Below, one piece after another: positions 19,938-30,695 of a DNA stretch of 35,577 nt. The translations under genes and the position numbers were made by a program. Source of the stretch: Paracoccaceae bacterium (lineage in GTDB: Bacteria; Pseudomonadota; Alphaproteobacteria; Rhodobacterales; Rhodobacteraceae); assembly GCA_013214665.1 (NCBI GenBank), contig JABSSA010000322.1, forward strand, positions 1 through 35,577, given 5' to 3'. Every line of letters begins with the position of its first letter. The stretch's first letter is position 1. The notes beneath the pieces are model-generated. The model had not been told where the DNA came from. It was given only the letters and a program-made list of their open reading frames with translations, and did no database searches.

Positions 19938-20741
19938 ATGGCAAACGGATTGATGGCGGGCAAACGCGGGCTGATCATGGGGCTTGCAAATGACAAATCG
20001 ATCGCCTGGGGGATCGCCAAATCATTGGCGGCCGAAGGCGCCGAGCTTGCGTTTTCCTATCAGGGCGATGCGTTAAAAAAGCGGGTGGATCCCCTCGCCG
20101 GCCAACTTGGCAGCGATTTGGTCTTGCCTTGTGACGTGGGCGACGAGGCATCGATTGATGCATTGTTCGAAACCCTTGGACAGACCTGGCCGCAGCTGGA
20201 TTTTGTTGTCCACGCCATCGGGTTTTCCGACAAAAACGAACTGCGCGGCCGATACGTCGAAACAAGCCGCAGCAACTTTCTGATGTCGATGGACATTTCG
20301 GTGTATTCCTTCACCGCCGTGATGCAGCGCGCAGAAAAAATGATGACAGATGGCGGCAGCGCGCTGACACTGACATATTATGGCGCGGAAAAAGTGATGC
20401 CCCATTATAATGTCATGGGCGTTGCAAAGGCCGCATTGGAAGCCTCGGTTCAGTATCTAGCAGAAGATCTGGGCAAAGACGGCATTCGGGTGAACGCGAT
20501 TTCTGCGGGTCCGATCAAAACGCTTGCGGCATCTGGCATCGGCGATTTCCGCTACATTATGAAATGGAACGAATACAACTCTCCTTTGCGTCGCAATGTG
20601 ACCATCGAAGATGTTGGCAAATCCGCACTCTATATGCTCAGCGATCTGGGATCGGGTGTAACAGGTGAATGCCTGCACGTAGATGCCGGATATCACGTGG
20701 TCGGGATGAAAGCCGTCGACGCCCCCGACATGAGCAAATAA
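19938..20741 (+). CDS. fabI: Enoyl-[acyl-carrier-protein] reductase
   Basis: [40 protein letters not shown]...[37 protein letters not shown]. Confidence 0.95.
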   Translation: MANGLMAGKRGLIMGLANDKSIAWGIAKSLAAEGAELAFSYQGDALKKRVDPLAGQLGSDLVLPCDVGDEASIDALFETLGQTWPQLDFVVHAIGFSDKNELRGRYVETSRSNFLMSMDISVYSFTAVMQRAEKMMTDGGSALTLTYYGAEKVMPHYNVMGVAKAALEASVQYLAEDLGKDGIRVNAISAGPIKTLAASGIGDFRYIMKWNEYNSPLRRNVTIEDVGKSALYMLSDLGSGVTGECLHVDAGYHVVGMKAVDAPDMSK

Positions 20742-20791
20742 GACAACCGCCCCGCCCGGTCACAACCGGGCCAAAACCGGACGACGACTCT

Positions 20792-21295
20792 ATGACCGAC
20801 AGACTTCCTCACGAAAAAGGATTCCACATCTCCTGGGATCAAATCCACCGCGACAGCCGCGCTCTTGCTTGGCGACTGGATGGGCAAGGCCCCGATGATG
20901 GGGCTTGGAAGGCTGTTGTGGCGATTACCCGTGGCGGCATGGCGCCAGCGATGATTGTGAGCCGCGAACTCGATATTCGGACCGTCGATACCATTTCCAT
21001 CAAATCCTACGATCATCAGTCCCAATCAGATGCGGTCGTGCTGAAAAAGCCGGATGAGGCGCTGATGGGCGATGGCACGGGCGTGCTTATCATCGATGAT
21101 CTGGTGGACAGCGGAAAAACGTTGGAGGTTGTGCGCGCCATGTACCCCAATGCGCATTTCGCGACCGTCTACGCCAAGCCCAAAGGCCGACCACAGGTAG
21201 ACACCTTTATCACAGAGGTCAGTCAGGACACCTGGATCTTCTTTCCTTGGGATATGGCACTGCAGTACGTTGAGCCATATCGCGGCAAAGACTGA
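20792..21295 (+). CDS. gpt: Xanthine phosphoribosyltransferase
   Basis: [38 protein letters not shown]...[18 protein letters not shown] (PRTase signature). Confidence 0.9.
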   Translation: MTDRLPHEKGFHISWDQIHRDSRALAWRLDGQGPDDGAWKAVVAITRGGMAPAMIVSRELDIRTVDTISIKSYDHQSQSDAVVLKKPDEALMGDGTGVLIIDDLVDSGKTLEVVRAMYPNAHFATVYAKPKGRPQVDTFITEVSQDTWIFFPWDMALQYVEPYRGKD

Positions 21296-21361
21296 CGCAG
21301 CTTTTGGCGGGTGCTGCCCCACCCGCCACATCACATCAGCAACACGAGGGATCGCATCGGC

Positions 21362-22537
21362 ATGAGCACTCCACGCACCGCATCCACCTTTGCACCACCC
21401 GTGATGGAGGCGCGGCGTTGGATTGACGGTGTTGTGTTCTCTGACGATCAGCCTTTGATCAATGTCAGCCAAGCGGCCCCGGTGGATCCGCCACCAGAAG
21501 GGTTGCGGCAGGCCATGGCACATGCCGCCCTGAATGATGACGCCAGCCATCTTTATGGCCCGGTTCTGGGCCTGCCCGATCTGCGCGCCGCTTTGGCGCG
21601 CCAAATCTCACATCATTACGCGGGTCAGGTTGCTCCGGCACAGGTGGCTATCACGTCAGGGTGCAATCAGGCGTTTTCCGCCGCGATTGCCACATTGACC
21701 AGCGAAGGGGATGAAGTTCTTCTGCCAACGCCCTGGTATTTCAATCATAAAATGTGGTTGGACATGTCGGGCGTCACCGCTATCCCCCTGCCCACGGATC
21801 AAGGGCTTTTGCCCGATCTGGCCGCAGCAAGATCGCTGATCACTCCCAAAACGCGCGCGATCGCCCTTGTGACACCAAACAATCCAGGCGGCGTTGAATA
21901 TCCGGCGGGCTTGGTCACAGGCTTTCACGACCTTTGCGCAGAGCACGGCATCGCCTTGATCGTCGATGAAACATACCGCGATTTTGACAGCCGATCCGGC
22001 GCGCCACACACGCTGTTTCAATCTGACGCTTGGCCAGACACGCTCATCCACCTGTATTCGTTCTCCAAAGCCTACCGGCTCACGGGCCACCGCGTTGGCG
22101 CTATTGCCGCGTCTGAGGCACGTTTGGCAGAAGTGGAAAAGTTTCTCGATACGGTCGCAATCTGCCCCGGCCAATTGGGCCAACAGGCGGCTTTGTGGGG
22201 TATCGAAAACCTCTCGCAATGGGTCGCAGGGGAGCGCGACGAAATTCTGGATCGCCGGGCAGCGATCGCTGACAACATGCCAATCCTCGCCGCAAAAGGC
22301 TGGGAGTTGATGGGGCTGGGCGCATATTTCGCTTACATGCGCCATCCGTTCAAAATGTCGTCTGCCGATCTGGCCCCTGCGCTGGTCAAAGAGGCTGGTG
22401 TGTTGTGCTTGCCGGGCACCATGTTCCGGCCAGAGGACGATCCTCAAGGCGCACGTGAGCTGCGTATTGCGTTTGCAAATGTAGATCGCTCAGGCATTGC
22501 AACTTTGTTTGAACGCCTGGCGAGGTGCGCGTTCTAG
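21362..22537 (+). CDS. PLP-dependent class I/II aminotransferase
   Basis: VAITSGCNQAFSAAIATL...LVTPNNPGGVEYPAG...LIVDETYRDF...LYSFSKAYRLTGHRVGAI (Schiff-base lysine region). Confidence 0.92.
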   Translation: MSTPRTASTFAPPVMEARRWIDGVVFSDDQPLINVSQAAPVDPPPEGLRQAMAHAALNDDASHLYGPVLGLPDLRAALARQISHHYAGQVAPAQVAITSGCNQAFSAAIATLTSEGDEVLLPTPWYFNHKMWLDMSGVTAIPLPTDQGLLPDLAAARSLITPKTRAIALVTPNNPGGVEYPAGLVTGFHDLCAEHGIALIVDETYRDFDSRSGAPHTLFQSDAWPDTLIHLYSFSKAYRLTGHRVGAIAASEARLAEVEKFLDTVAICPGQLGQQAALWGIENLSQWVAGERDEILDRRAAIADNMPILAAKGWELMGLGAYFAYMRHPFKMSSADLAPALVKEAGVLCLPGTMFRPEDDPQGARELRIAFANVDRSGIATLFERLARCAF

Positions 22538-22612
22538 CACCCGCGCTCTTGCCCGTCGCGCAACACACTTATATGCAGGCGCAACGCCCCTCTTCCGCAA
22601 AAGGAAACACCT

Positions 22613-24457
22613 ATGGCATCCGGATCATCATCGCTGTCCAAAACCGCTGTTTGGGCCCTGCTTGGTCTCTTGATTTTGGCCCTTGGCGGATTTGGCGCAA
22701 CCAATCTTTCCGGCACCTTGCGGACCATTGGCTCAGTTGGATCAAAATCCATCGGAATTCAGGATTACGCCAATGGCTTGCAGCAAGAGCTGCGGGTGAC
22801 ATCCCAGCAATTGGGGCGCAACGTAACGTTCCGCGAAGCGCAATCGCTTGGCGTTGATCAACGCGTCATTCGCCGTTTGTTAAACGCGCGGGCATTGGAC
22901 CACGAGGCCGAGATTATGGGCCTGTCGATCGGCGATGAACGGCTGGCTGAACTGGTGCGCAGCAACCCTGCTTTTGTTGGCGTCGATGGCAGCTTTGAGC
23001 GGGAAAGCTATCGTTTTTCGCTTGAGCGTGCCGGATTGAGCGAAGCCGAGTTTGAACAGCAACTGCGCGAAGAAAACGCCCGCGCCATTTTGCAGGCGGC
23101 TGTTGTGACCGGCGTGGTGATGCCAGAAACCTATGTCGACACCTTGATCGCGTTCATCGGGGAAACGCGCGATTTCACTTGGGTCAGCCTCGATCGCAAT
23201 GATCTGGCCGCTCCTTTGCCAGAACCGGACGACGCCACCCTGAAAGCCTACTACGAGGCAAACATCGGCGATTATGAGCTGCCGGAAAGCAAGCGCATCA
23301 CCTATGCGGTATTGCTGCCCGAACAGGTGATGGAGCAGGTGGAGATTTCCGAAGACGAATTGCGCGCCGAATACGAAGCTCGCAGCGAGATCTATAACCA
23401 GCCAGAGCGCCGTTTGGTGGAGCGTCTGGTGTACCTCGATGCCTCTGCGGCGGATCAGGCTGCAGCACAGTTGGATGTAGGCGGAACGACCTTTGAAGCG
23501 TTGGTCGACGATCGCGGCCTTGCGCTGTCGGATATCGACATGGGGGACGTATCGCGCCTGGAACTGGACGCTGCGGGTGAAGCGGTGTTCAACGCCGAAG
23601 TGGGCGATGTTGTAGGCCCCCTGCCCTCGGCGCTTGGCCCTGCGCTCTTCCGGGTCAACGGCATCCTGCCCGCGCAATCCATCAGCTTGGAACAAGCCAC
23701 ACCTGAATTGCGCGTTGCCCTCGCCTCGGACCGTGCGCGCCGATTGGTAGATGTTCAGGCGCAGGATTTTGACGATTTGCTGGCTGGTGGTGCGACGCTC
23801 GAAGATTTGGTGGCTGAAACCGATATGGAGCTTGGCACAATCGATTGGTTCCCCGCGCTTGGCGAAGGCATTGCGGCCTATGATGGGTTTGCTGCCGTGG
23901 CCGAAGCACTCACCGAAAATGACTTTCCCCAGATTGAAAATCTGGACGAAGGCGGTGTGTTTGCTGCGCGTCTGGAAGAGATCTTGCCACCGCGCCCTGC
24001 CCCGTTCGAAGAGGCCGTCCTGAACGTGCGCGGCAATTGGGACTCGCAAGAGACTGAAACGCGTCTGATCGCACAAGCCGAAGCCATGTTGGCGCGGCTG
24101 CAAAATGGTGAAGACTTTGACGCGCTTGGCACGGAGTTTTCCGAAGAAACCAACATCAGCCGTTCTGCCTTTCTTGCCGGCACGCCTCCAGATTTCCTGC
24201 GCGATATCTTTGCGATGGAACCTGGCGACATTCAGATGGTCTCTGGCTTTGGCCGCGTCCACATTGTGCGTCTGAACGACATCAACCCGGCCTCCGAAGA
24301 TCCGGAAGTAGCTGAAACCAAAACACAGCTTGAGACGGAAATCAGCGGATCATTGGCTCTTGAGCTCTTTGGGGTTTATGGCGCTGACACAACGCTGCGC
24401 GCAGGGATCCGGTTGGACCAACGCGCCATTGACGCCGTCAATGTAAACTTCCCCTGA
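22613..24457 (+). CDS. PpiD/SurA-like periplasmic peptidyl-prolyl isomerase/chaperone with N-terminal TM anchor
   Basis: N-terminal TM (AVWALLGLLILALGGFGATNL), SurA_N-like helical region (RESYRFSLERAGLSEAEFEQQLREENAR), duplicated parvulin-like segments. Confidence 0.85.
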   Translation: MASGSSSLSKTAVWALLGLLILALGGFGATNLSGTLRTIGSVGSKSIGIQDYANGLQQELRVTSQQLGRNVTFREAQSLGVDQRVIRRLLNARALDHEAEIMGLSIGDERLAELVRSNPAFVGVDGSFERESYRFSLERAGLSEAEFEQQLREENARAILQAAVVTGVVMPETYVDTLIAFIGETRDFTWVSLDRNDLAAPLPEPDDATLKAYYEANIGDYELPESKRITYAVLLPEQVMEQVEISEDELRAEYEARSEIYNQPERRLVERLVYLDASAADQAAAQLDVGGTTFEALVDDRGLALSDIDMGDVSRLELDAAGEAVFNAEVGDVVGPLPSALGPALFRVNGILPAQSISLEQATPELRVALASDRARRLVDVQAQDFDDLLAGGATLEDLVAETDMELGTIDWFPALGEGIAAYDGFAAVAEALTENDFPQIENLDEGGVFAARLEEILPPRPAPFEEAVLNVRGNWDSQETETRLIAQAEAMLARLQNGEDFDALGTEFSEETNISRSAFLAGTPPDFLRDIFAMEPGDIQMVSGFGRVHIVRLNDINPASEDPEVAETKTQLETEISGSLALELFGVYGADTTLRAGIRLDQRAIDAVNVNFP

Positions 24458-24463
24458 TCCGAC

Positions 24464-25975
24464 ATGGCTATTGTTCCTTCCTTCGAAGACTTTGCTCCAG
24501 CCTACGAGGCTGGGAAAAACCAGGTCGTCTATACCCGGTTGGCTGCTGATCTGGATACGCCGGTGTCTTTGATGCTCAAGCTGGCGGGCACCGCTGACAA
24601 CGCGTTTGTGCTTGAATCCGTCACAGGCGGCGAAGTGCGTGGCCGGTATTCGATTGTCGGACTGAAGCCTGATCTGATTTGGCGGTGCCACGGTGACACC
24701 AGCGCGATCAACCGCGCCGCGCGGTATGACAGCTCCGCCTTTGAAGAGGTCGTGGGCAACCCGCTGGATGCGCTGCGCGCCTTGATCGAAGAAAGCCGGA
24801 TTGATCTTCCCGACGACTTGCCGCAGGCCGCCGCAGGGCTCTTTGGGTTTCTGGGATACGACACCGTGCGGCTTGTGGAGCATCTGCCCAACATCAACCC
24901 CGATCCGTTGGGCTTGCCAGATGCCATGATGTTGCGCCCTTCCATCATCGCCGTTCTTGATGGCGTCAAAGGTGATGTGACCGTGGTCTCGCCGGTTTGG
25001 GCAAATGACGGGCAATCGGCGCGCGCGGCCTACGCGCAGGCGGCGGAACGGGTTATGGATGCTGTGCGCGATCTGGATCGCGCTGTGCCGGGCGAAAGCC
25101 GGGAAATGGGCGAATCCGATGTCTTGCCCGACCCACAAAGCAACTTTACCGAAGCCGGCTATATGGCCGCGGTGGAGAAGGCCAAGGAATACATCAAGGC
25201 GGGCGACATCTTCCAAGTTGTTCCCGCACAGCGGTGGGCGCAGAATTTCCCGCTACCCCCGTTTACGCTGTACCGATCTTTGCGGCGCACAAACCCATCG
25301 CCGTTCATGTTCTATTTCAACTTCGGCGGCTTCCAGGTGATCGGCGCAAGCCCCGAAATCCTGGTGCGCGTGTTCGGCAATGAGGTGACGATCCGCCCAA
25401 TCGCAGGCACGCGACCGCGCGGAGCCACCCCCGAAGAAGACAAAGCGCTCGAAGCGGATCTGATGGCCGACAAAAAAGAGCTGGCCGAGCATCTGATGCT
25501 GCTGGATCTGGGCCGCAACGATGTGGGCCGGGTCGCCAAAATCGGCACGGTGCGCCCGACTGAAGAGTTCATCGTCGAACGCTACAGCCATGTGATGCAT
25601 ATCGTATCCAACGTTGTCGGTGAATTGCACGACGACAAAGACGCGCTTGATGCGTTCTTTGCCGGGATGCCTGCTGGCACGGTTTCTGGCGCGCCCAAGG
25701 TGCGGGCGATGGAAATCATCGACGAGCTGGAGCCAGAAAAGCGCGGTGTTTACGGCGGCGGGGTCGGCTATTTCAGCGCCGGTGGCGACATGGATATGTG
25801 TATCGCGTTGCGCACGGCAGTGGTCAAAGACGAGACGCTCTATATTCAAGCAGGCGGTGGCGTGGTTTACGACAGCGATCCGCAGGCGGAATATATGGAA
25901 ACTGTCCATAAATCGAACGCGATCCGCCGCGCGGCGGCAGATGCGGCCAAATTCTCAGGTCGCGGCAACCGCTGA
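24464..25975 (+). CDS. trpE: Anthranilate synthase component I
   Basis: KEYIKAGDIFQVVPAQRW...NPSPFMFYFNFGGFQVIGASPEILVRV...RPIAGTRPRGATPEEDKALEADL...GMPAGTVSGAPKVRAMEIIDELE. Confidence 0.96.
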   Translation: MAIVPSFEDFAPAYEAGKNQVVYTRLAADLDTPVSLMLKLAGTADNAFVLESVTGGEVRGRYSIVGLKPDLIWRCHGDTSAINRAARYDSSAFEEVVGNPLDALRALIEESRIDLPDDLPQAAAGLFGFLGYDTVRLVEHLPNINPDPLGLPDAMMLRPSIIAVLDGVKGDVTVVSPVWANDGQSARAAYAQAAERVMDAVRDLDRAVPGESREMGESDVLPDPQSNFTEAGYMAAVEKAKEYIKAGDIFQVVPAQRWAQNFPLPPFTLYRSLRRTNPSPFMFYFNFGGFQVIGASPEILVRVFGNEVTIRPIAGTRPRGATPEEDKALEADLMADKKELAEHLMLLDLGRNDVGRVAKIGTVRPTEEFIVERYSHVMHIVSNVVGELHDDKDALDAFFAGMPAGTVSGAPKVRAMEIIDELEPEKRGVYGGGVGYFSAGGDMDMCIALRTAVVKDETLYIQAGGGVVYDSDPQAEYMETVHKSNAIRRAAADAAKFSGRGNR

Positions 25976-27625
25976 TTACTGCGCGTCGGGTAGTGATTTC
26001 AGGATCGTCGACACCGGTGCAAGTGCCACGCGTGAAGCGCGATCCTGCAAGCCCCAAAGCAACAGTGCGGAAATGGTATCGGGCCTGATCCGCCCCATCA
26101 TGATCACGCCTGCTTCTTCCTGTCCGGCGCGGAATGCCGCCTGATCCAGAAAACGACGCATAACTGTGGGGGTCTGTCCGGCGCTGTCGAAATCCCGGAA
26201 CACCACGGCGGCAGGCACACCTTCTTTACGCGCTACTTTTTGCACCGTGTTCAATCCCTTGGACTGCAGCACAAACCCATGCCCGCTGTCGCGCAGCGCA
26301 AGCGCCATTTGATCCGCCGCAGATCTGTTCGCCTGCACCGAGGCATCTGGATCTTCGATGATCCCGATCGCCTCCGGTACAACCCGGAACGCTTCGGCCA
26401 GTGTGGTTTCTGCGTCTTGCGGGCCTGCCCCGGCGGGCAAGCGCACCATAGCGAGCACCTCCAGCCCCAGATCGCGGAATGTTTGCATCCGCGCTGTTGC
26501 GTCGGGCAACGTGACATCTACCGCAAAAGTCAAAGGGTATGGGAACGATTTCAATGCGGTCGCACCCAAATCGCTGCCGACACCGTTGCCATCGTCAATC
26601 AGGATGATCGACATAAGGGGGCGATTTTCAGCGTTTTCGAATTCAGCCGCATAGGCCTCAAGCGGGTTAACGGCTGGAACCACGTTCTCGGTCTCGTCCT
26701 CATCGGGTTGAGCCAGGGAAAGGGTTGTCGCGGGCCTACCGATGGTGACCCTGCCCCCGTCTTGGGGCAACAAGGCTGCCGTTTCGGTGCTGCCGTCTTC
26801 CGGATTTTCAGGCAACGCCGCCGGGGATTGGTCAGCCTCAGGCGTATCCCCCCCCGTGCCGGCCTCCGGCTGCGCCGGGTTGTCCGGGTCTGTTACAACG
26901 GCGGTGTCGCCCTGTGGTGTTTGCCCATCTGAAAAGGCGGTTTCCTCTTCTGTGTTCGCACCCGCACCAAATGACCCACCCGTTTCTGGTGCATCAGGCG
27001 CCTGCGGTTGCACCGGCACGGTCGAGATCGACAGGTTGTCGCCCTCACCGCCATCTTGCAAGCGCGGCGCTTGTCCAACATCCGGCGTGCTGTCAGTTGT
27101 ATTGCCGACGGAGGCAACGTCCGTTCCAGAACCGGTCTGGTTCGGCGTGGTCAAGTTTGCAGCCTCTGCCGTTGCGGGGCGCGGGGCGGCTTCGGGTTCC
27201 GTGACCGTGTTTGTATCGCGGTCAACCGGGCTGAGGTCTGAGGCGCGCTCGGCGGTCACGTCGTCATCCTGGCCTGCGCTTACACCTGCCAAATCGGCAT
27301 CTGTGGCGGCAGGCGTATCATCTGGTTGCGTCGCGGCGTCCGATGTTTCTGGCACCGGCGCGGTGTCTTCGCCAGATGCGGCAGCGGCTCCGGTATCGTC
27401 CCGCTCGGGCTGCGTCAGACCGCTTGCGGCACCGTCGGTCACCAGATCTGAATCGCCTGCGCTTCCTGACGCTGGCGCCTCTGTTTGTTCCGGGGCGGAC
27501 GTGGCTCCCGGTGCGGTATCTGTCAAATCCGGTTGCGGTATCGGACCTGCAGCGATGGACGCCACAGCCAATGCCGCGCCGGAAATAACGCCGCCGTAAA
27601 TCAAACCCCTGAGGAATCCCAACAT
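25976..27625 (-). CDS. Divergent polysaccharide deacetylase (YibQ-like) protein with a long acidic low-complexity linker
   Basis: N-terminal TM; about 300-aa Asp/Thr/Ala/Glu/Pro-rich linker; C-terminal PLMSIILIDDGNGVGSDLGATALKSFPYPLTFAVDVTLPDATARMQTFRDLGLEVLAMVRLP. Confidence 0.8.
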   Translation of the reverse strand: MLGFLRGLIYGGVISGAALAVASIAAGPIPQPDLTDTAPGATSAPEQTEAPASGSAGDSDLVTDGAASGLTQPERDDTGAAAASGEDTAPVPETSDAATQPDDTPAATDADLAGVSAGQDDDVTAERASDLSPVDRDTNTVTEPEAAPRPATAEAANLTTPNQTGSGTDVASVGNTTDSTPDVGQAPRLQDGGEGDNLSISTVPVQPQAPDAPETGGSFGAGANTEEETAFSDGQTPQGDTAVVTDPDNPAQPEAGTGGDTPEADQSPAALPENPEDGSTETAALLPQDGGRVTIGRPATTLSLAQPDEDETENVVPAVNPLEAYAAEFENAENRPLMSIILIDDGNGVGSDLGATALKSFPYPLTFAVDVTLPDATARMQTFRDLGLEVLAMVRLPAGAGPQDAETTLAEAFRVVPEAIGIIEDPDASVQANRSAADQMALALRDSGHGFVLQSKGLNTVQKVARKEGVPAAVVFRDFDSAGQTPTVMRRFLDQAAFRAGQEEAGVIMMGRIRPDTISALLLWGLQDRASRVALAPVSTILKSLPDAQ

Positions 27626-27788
27626 TTGCCTGCCCTCCGCCGGTGCCTCTGCCCGGCTGTTGCCGATCTATTTTCCAGTTCTGTGCCCTTGACGTGCTCG
27701 GGGAAGCCTGAACATGTATGCGCCGTTATACAGGGATCATGGGGTCTGTCTCCAGTCATCAATTCCGAACAGCCCGGAAAGGCCTGCA

Positions 27789-28370
27789 ATGCTGCTGCTG
27801 ATCGATAACTATGACAGTTTTACGTACAACCTCGTCCACTATTTGGGCGAGCTTGGTCAGGACGTCGACGTGCATCGCAACGATGCCATTACCGTGCAAG
27901 ATGCAATGGCCATGCGCGCCGATGGCATCATCCTGTCACCCGGGCCTTGCGACCCGGATCAGGCGGGGATTTGCCTGGCGCTGACCATGGCCGCCGCGGA
28001 AACCGGTACGCCCCTGTTGGGGGTGTGTCTGGGTCATCAAACCATCGGCCAGGCGTTCGGCGGCAAAGTTGTGCGCGCGGGCGAGATCGTGCACGGAAAA
28101 CTGGGTGAGATGCATCACACCGGCAAAGGCCTTTTTGCCGGGCTGCCGACGCCGTTTGCCGCAACCCGATATCATTCGCTTGTGGTGGATCGTGACAGCC
28201 TGCCCGATGCGCTTGAGATCACCGCAGAATTGGACAATGGCATCATCATGGGCCTGCAACACAAAACGCTGCCGGTGCATGGGGTGCAGTTTCATCCCGA
28301 ATCCATCCGGTCCGAGCATGGGCACGCGATGCTCAAGAACTTTACAGATACACTAAAGGTGGCGGCATGA
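27789..28370 (+). CDS. trpG: Anthranilate synthase component II (glutamine amidotransferase)
   Basis: [46 protein letters not shown]. Confidence 0.95.
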   Translation: MLLLIDNYDSFTYNLVHYLGELGQDVDVHRNDAITVQDAMAMRADGIILSPGPCDPDQAGICLALTMAAAETGTPLLGVCLGHQTIGQAFGGKVVRAGEIVHGKLGEMHHTGKGLFAGLPTPFAATRYHSLVVDRDSLPDALEITAELDNGIIMGLQHKTLPVHGVQFHPESIRSEHGHAMLKNFTDTLKVAA

Positions 28371-29383
28371 GTGACGCGCTCAAACCTCTGATTGATGCGG
28401 CGGCAAATGGGCCCCTGACCCGAGATCAGGCCGAGGCCGCATTCGCGATATTGTTTGACGGCGAAGCAACGCCTTCGCAGGTCGGCGGCTTGTTGATGGC
28501 TTTGCGGACGCGTGGCGAAACCGTGGACGAATACGCCGCAGCCGCCTCGGTGATGCGGGCCAAATGCAACGCCGTGCGCGCGCCTGAAGGCGCAATGGAC
28601 ATCGTCGGCACAGGCGGGGATGGCAAAGGCACGCTGAACATTTCGACCGCAACCGCCTTTGTGGTGGCTGGTGCGGGCGTGGTCGTGGCCAAACACGGCA
28701 ATCGCAACCTGAGTTCCAAGTCTGGTGCCGCAGATGCGTTGACCCAGTTGGGGATCAACGTGATGGTTGGCCCTGACGTGGTGGAAAAAGCGCTCAACGG
28801 TGCTGGGATCGGCTTTATGATGGCTCCAATGCATCATCCCGCAACGGCCCATGTGATGCCCGCCCGCGCAGAGCTGGGCACGCGCACGATCTTTAACATC
28901 CTCGGCCCGCTGACAAATCCGGCTGGCGTCAAACGCCAACTCACCGGCGCATTCAGCCGCGACCTCATTCGCCCGATGGCCGAAACCCTGGGGCAACTGG
29001 GCTCAGACAAGGCTTGGCTGGTTCATGGCTTCGATGGCACCGATGAACTGACGATCACAGGCGTCTCCTGGGTTGCGGCATTAGGCAACGGTGCTGTCGA
29101 AGACACCGAGGTTCATCCCGAAGATGCGGGCCTGCCGGTGCATCCGTTCGAGGATATCGTCGGCGGCACACCCGAAGAAAACGCGGTTGCCTTTCGTGCT
29201 TTGCTAGACGGCGCACCATCCGCTTACCGGGATGCTGTATTGCTGAACTCTGCTGCGGCTTTGGTTGTCGCAGACAAAGCCAGCACTCTGCCCGAAGGTG
29301 TCGAAATCGCCCGCGACAGCATCGACTCTGGCCGCGCCAAAGCCTGCATCGAAAAGGTTGCAGCCATCACCACTGCCGGGTAA
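28367..29383 (+). CDS. trpD: Anthranilate phosphoribosyltransferase
   Basis: [56 protein letters not shown] overlap with trpG. Confidence 0.96.
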   Translation: MSDALKPLIDAAANGPLTRDQAEAAFAILFDGEATPSQVGGLLMALRTRGETVDEYAAAASVMRAKCNAVRAPEGAMDIVGTGGDGKGTLNISTATAFVVAGAGVVVAKHGNRNLSSKSGAADALTQLGINVMVGPDVVEKALNGAGIGFMMAPMHHPATAHVMPARAELGTRTIFNILGPLTNPAGVKRQLTGAFSRDLIRPMAETLGQLGSDKAWLVHGFDGTDELTITGVSWVAALGNGAVEDTEVHPEDAGLPVHPFEDIVGGTPEENAVAFRALLDGAPSAYRDAVLLNSAAALVVADKASTLPEGVEIARDSIDSGRAKACIEKVAAITTAG

Positions 29384-29409
29384 CGGCGCATATCTGCAAA
29401 GGAGAGGTC

Positions 29410-30222
29410 ATGACCGCCACGGTTCTTGAGCGCATCAAAGCCTATAAGCTCGAAGAGATCGCCGCCGCCAAAGCCGAAACGCCCTTGGCCGAGGTTGAAG
29501 CCGCCGCGCGCGCAGCCGATCCGGTGCGCCCCTTTGCCGCTGCGTTGCATCAGGCCAGCCGCGAAAAATATGGCCTGATCGCAGAGATCAAAAAAGCCAG
29601 CCCGTCCAAAGGGTTGATCCGCGACGATTTTGATCCCGCGACCCTGGCGCAGGCCTATGAGGCGGGCGGGGCCACGTGTTTGTCAGTTCTGACCGACGCG
29701 CCCAGCTTTCAGGGCGCAAAGCCGTTCCTGACGGAAGCCCGCGCCGCGTGTTCCTTGCCTGCTTTGCGTAAGGATTTCATGTACGACACATATCAAGTCG
29801 CCGAAGCCCGCGCGCTTGGGGCCGATTGTATCCTGATCATTATGGCGTCAGTCAGCGATGCGCAGGCGCATGAGCTTGAAGATGCTGCCTTGCATTGGGG
29901 CATGGATGTGCTGATCGAAGTGCATGATGCGGATGAGCTCGATCGCGCCACAAAGTTGAAAAGCCACCTGATGGGCATCAACAACCGCAACCTGCACACC
30001 TTTGAAACCACGCTCGACACCACGCGCAACCTGTCTAAGCGTGTTCCGGCAGAGCGTATGATCGTGTCTGAATCCGGCCTGTCTACGTCACAGGATTTGG
30101 CGGATATGGCGACCTATGGGGCGCGTATCTTCCTTATCGGTGAAAGCCTCATGCGGCAGCCAGATGTCACGGCGGCGACCCGCGCCTTGCTGGCCGACCC
30201 TCTGACACCGGGAGCGATGTAA
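29410..30222 (+). CDS. trpC: Indole-3-glycerol-phosphate synthase
   Basis: [77 protein letters not shown]. Confidence 0.96.
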   Translation: MTATVLERIKAYKLEEIAAAKAETPLAEVEAAARAADPVRPFAAALHQASREKYGLIAEIKKASPSKGLIRDDFDPATLAQAYEAGGATCLSVLTDAPSFQGAKPFLTEARAACSLPALRKDFMYDTYQVAEARALGADCILIIMASVSDAQAHELEDAALHWGMDVLIEVHDADELDRATKLKSHLMGINNRNLHTFETTLDTTRNLSKRVPAERMIVSESGLSTSQDLADMATYGARIFLIGESLMRQPDVTAATRALLADPLTPGAM

Positions 30223-30695
30223 TGTCATTGACGCATTTTGACGGGTCCGGGCACGCACATATGGTGGATGTGTCGGAAAAAGCCGACACAGACCGGATCG
30301 CGACGGCATCTGGCTGGATCAAAATGAATCCAGAAACGCTTGAAATCATTAAAGAAGGATCAGCCAAGAAAGGCGACGTTCTGGGAATTGCGCGACTTGC
30401 GGGCATTATGGGGGCCAAGAAAACCTCTGACCTAATCCCATTGTGCCATCCTTTGCCGATCTCCAAAGTTTCGGTCGATCTGGAACCCGACGCCGCGTTG
30501 CCAGGCATCCGCATTGTGGCCACCGTGAAAACCACCGGCAAAACCGGCGTGGAGATGGAGGCGCTGACCGCCGCCTCGACCGCCGCTTTGACAGTCTATG
30601 ACATGGTAAAGGCCGTGGATAAGGGCATGGAAATCGGTGGAATTCACGTCACATTGAAAGATGGCGGCAAAAGCGGAAGGTACGAAGCTGAATGA
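30222..30695 (+). CDS. moaC: Cyclic pyranopterin monophosphate synthase
   Basis: [73 protein letters not shown]. Confidence 0.96.
   Translation: MSLTHFDGSGHAHMVDVSEKADTDRIATASGWIKMNPETLEIIKEGSAKKGDVLGIARLAGIMGAKKTSDLIPLCHPLPISKVSVDLEPDAALPGIRIVATVKTTGKTGVEMEALTAASTAALTVYDMVKAVDKGMEIGGIHVTLKDGGKSGRYEAE

Noticed and set aside
21307-21333. Terminator between gpt and the aminotransferase gene
   Set aside because: A GGCGGGT/ACCCGCC stem is present but is followed by ACATCACATC rather than a T run, so termination is doubtful.
22880-24262. 460-aa minus-strand ORF opposite the PpiD-like gene
   Set aside because: Antisense shadow of a well-supported coding sequence.
26742-27599. 285-aa + strand Ser/Ala/Val/Gly-rich ORF
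   Set aside because: Antisense of the low-complexity linker of the YibQ-like gene; composition explained by the opposite strand.
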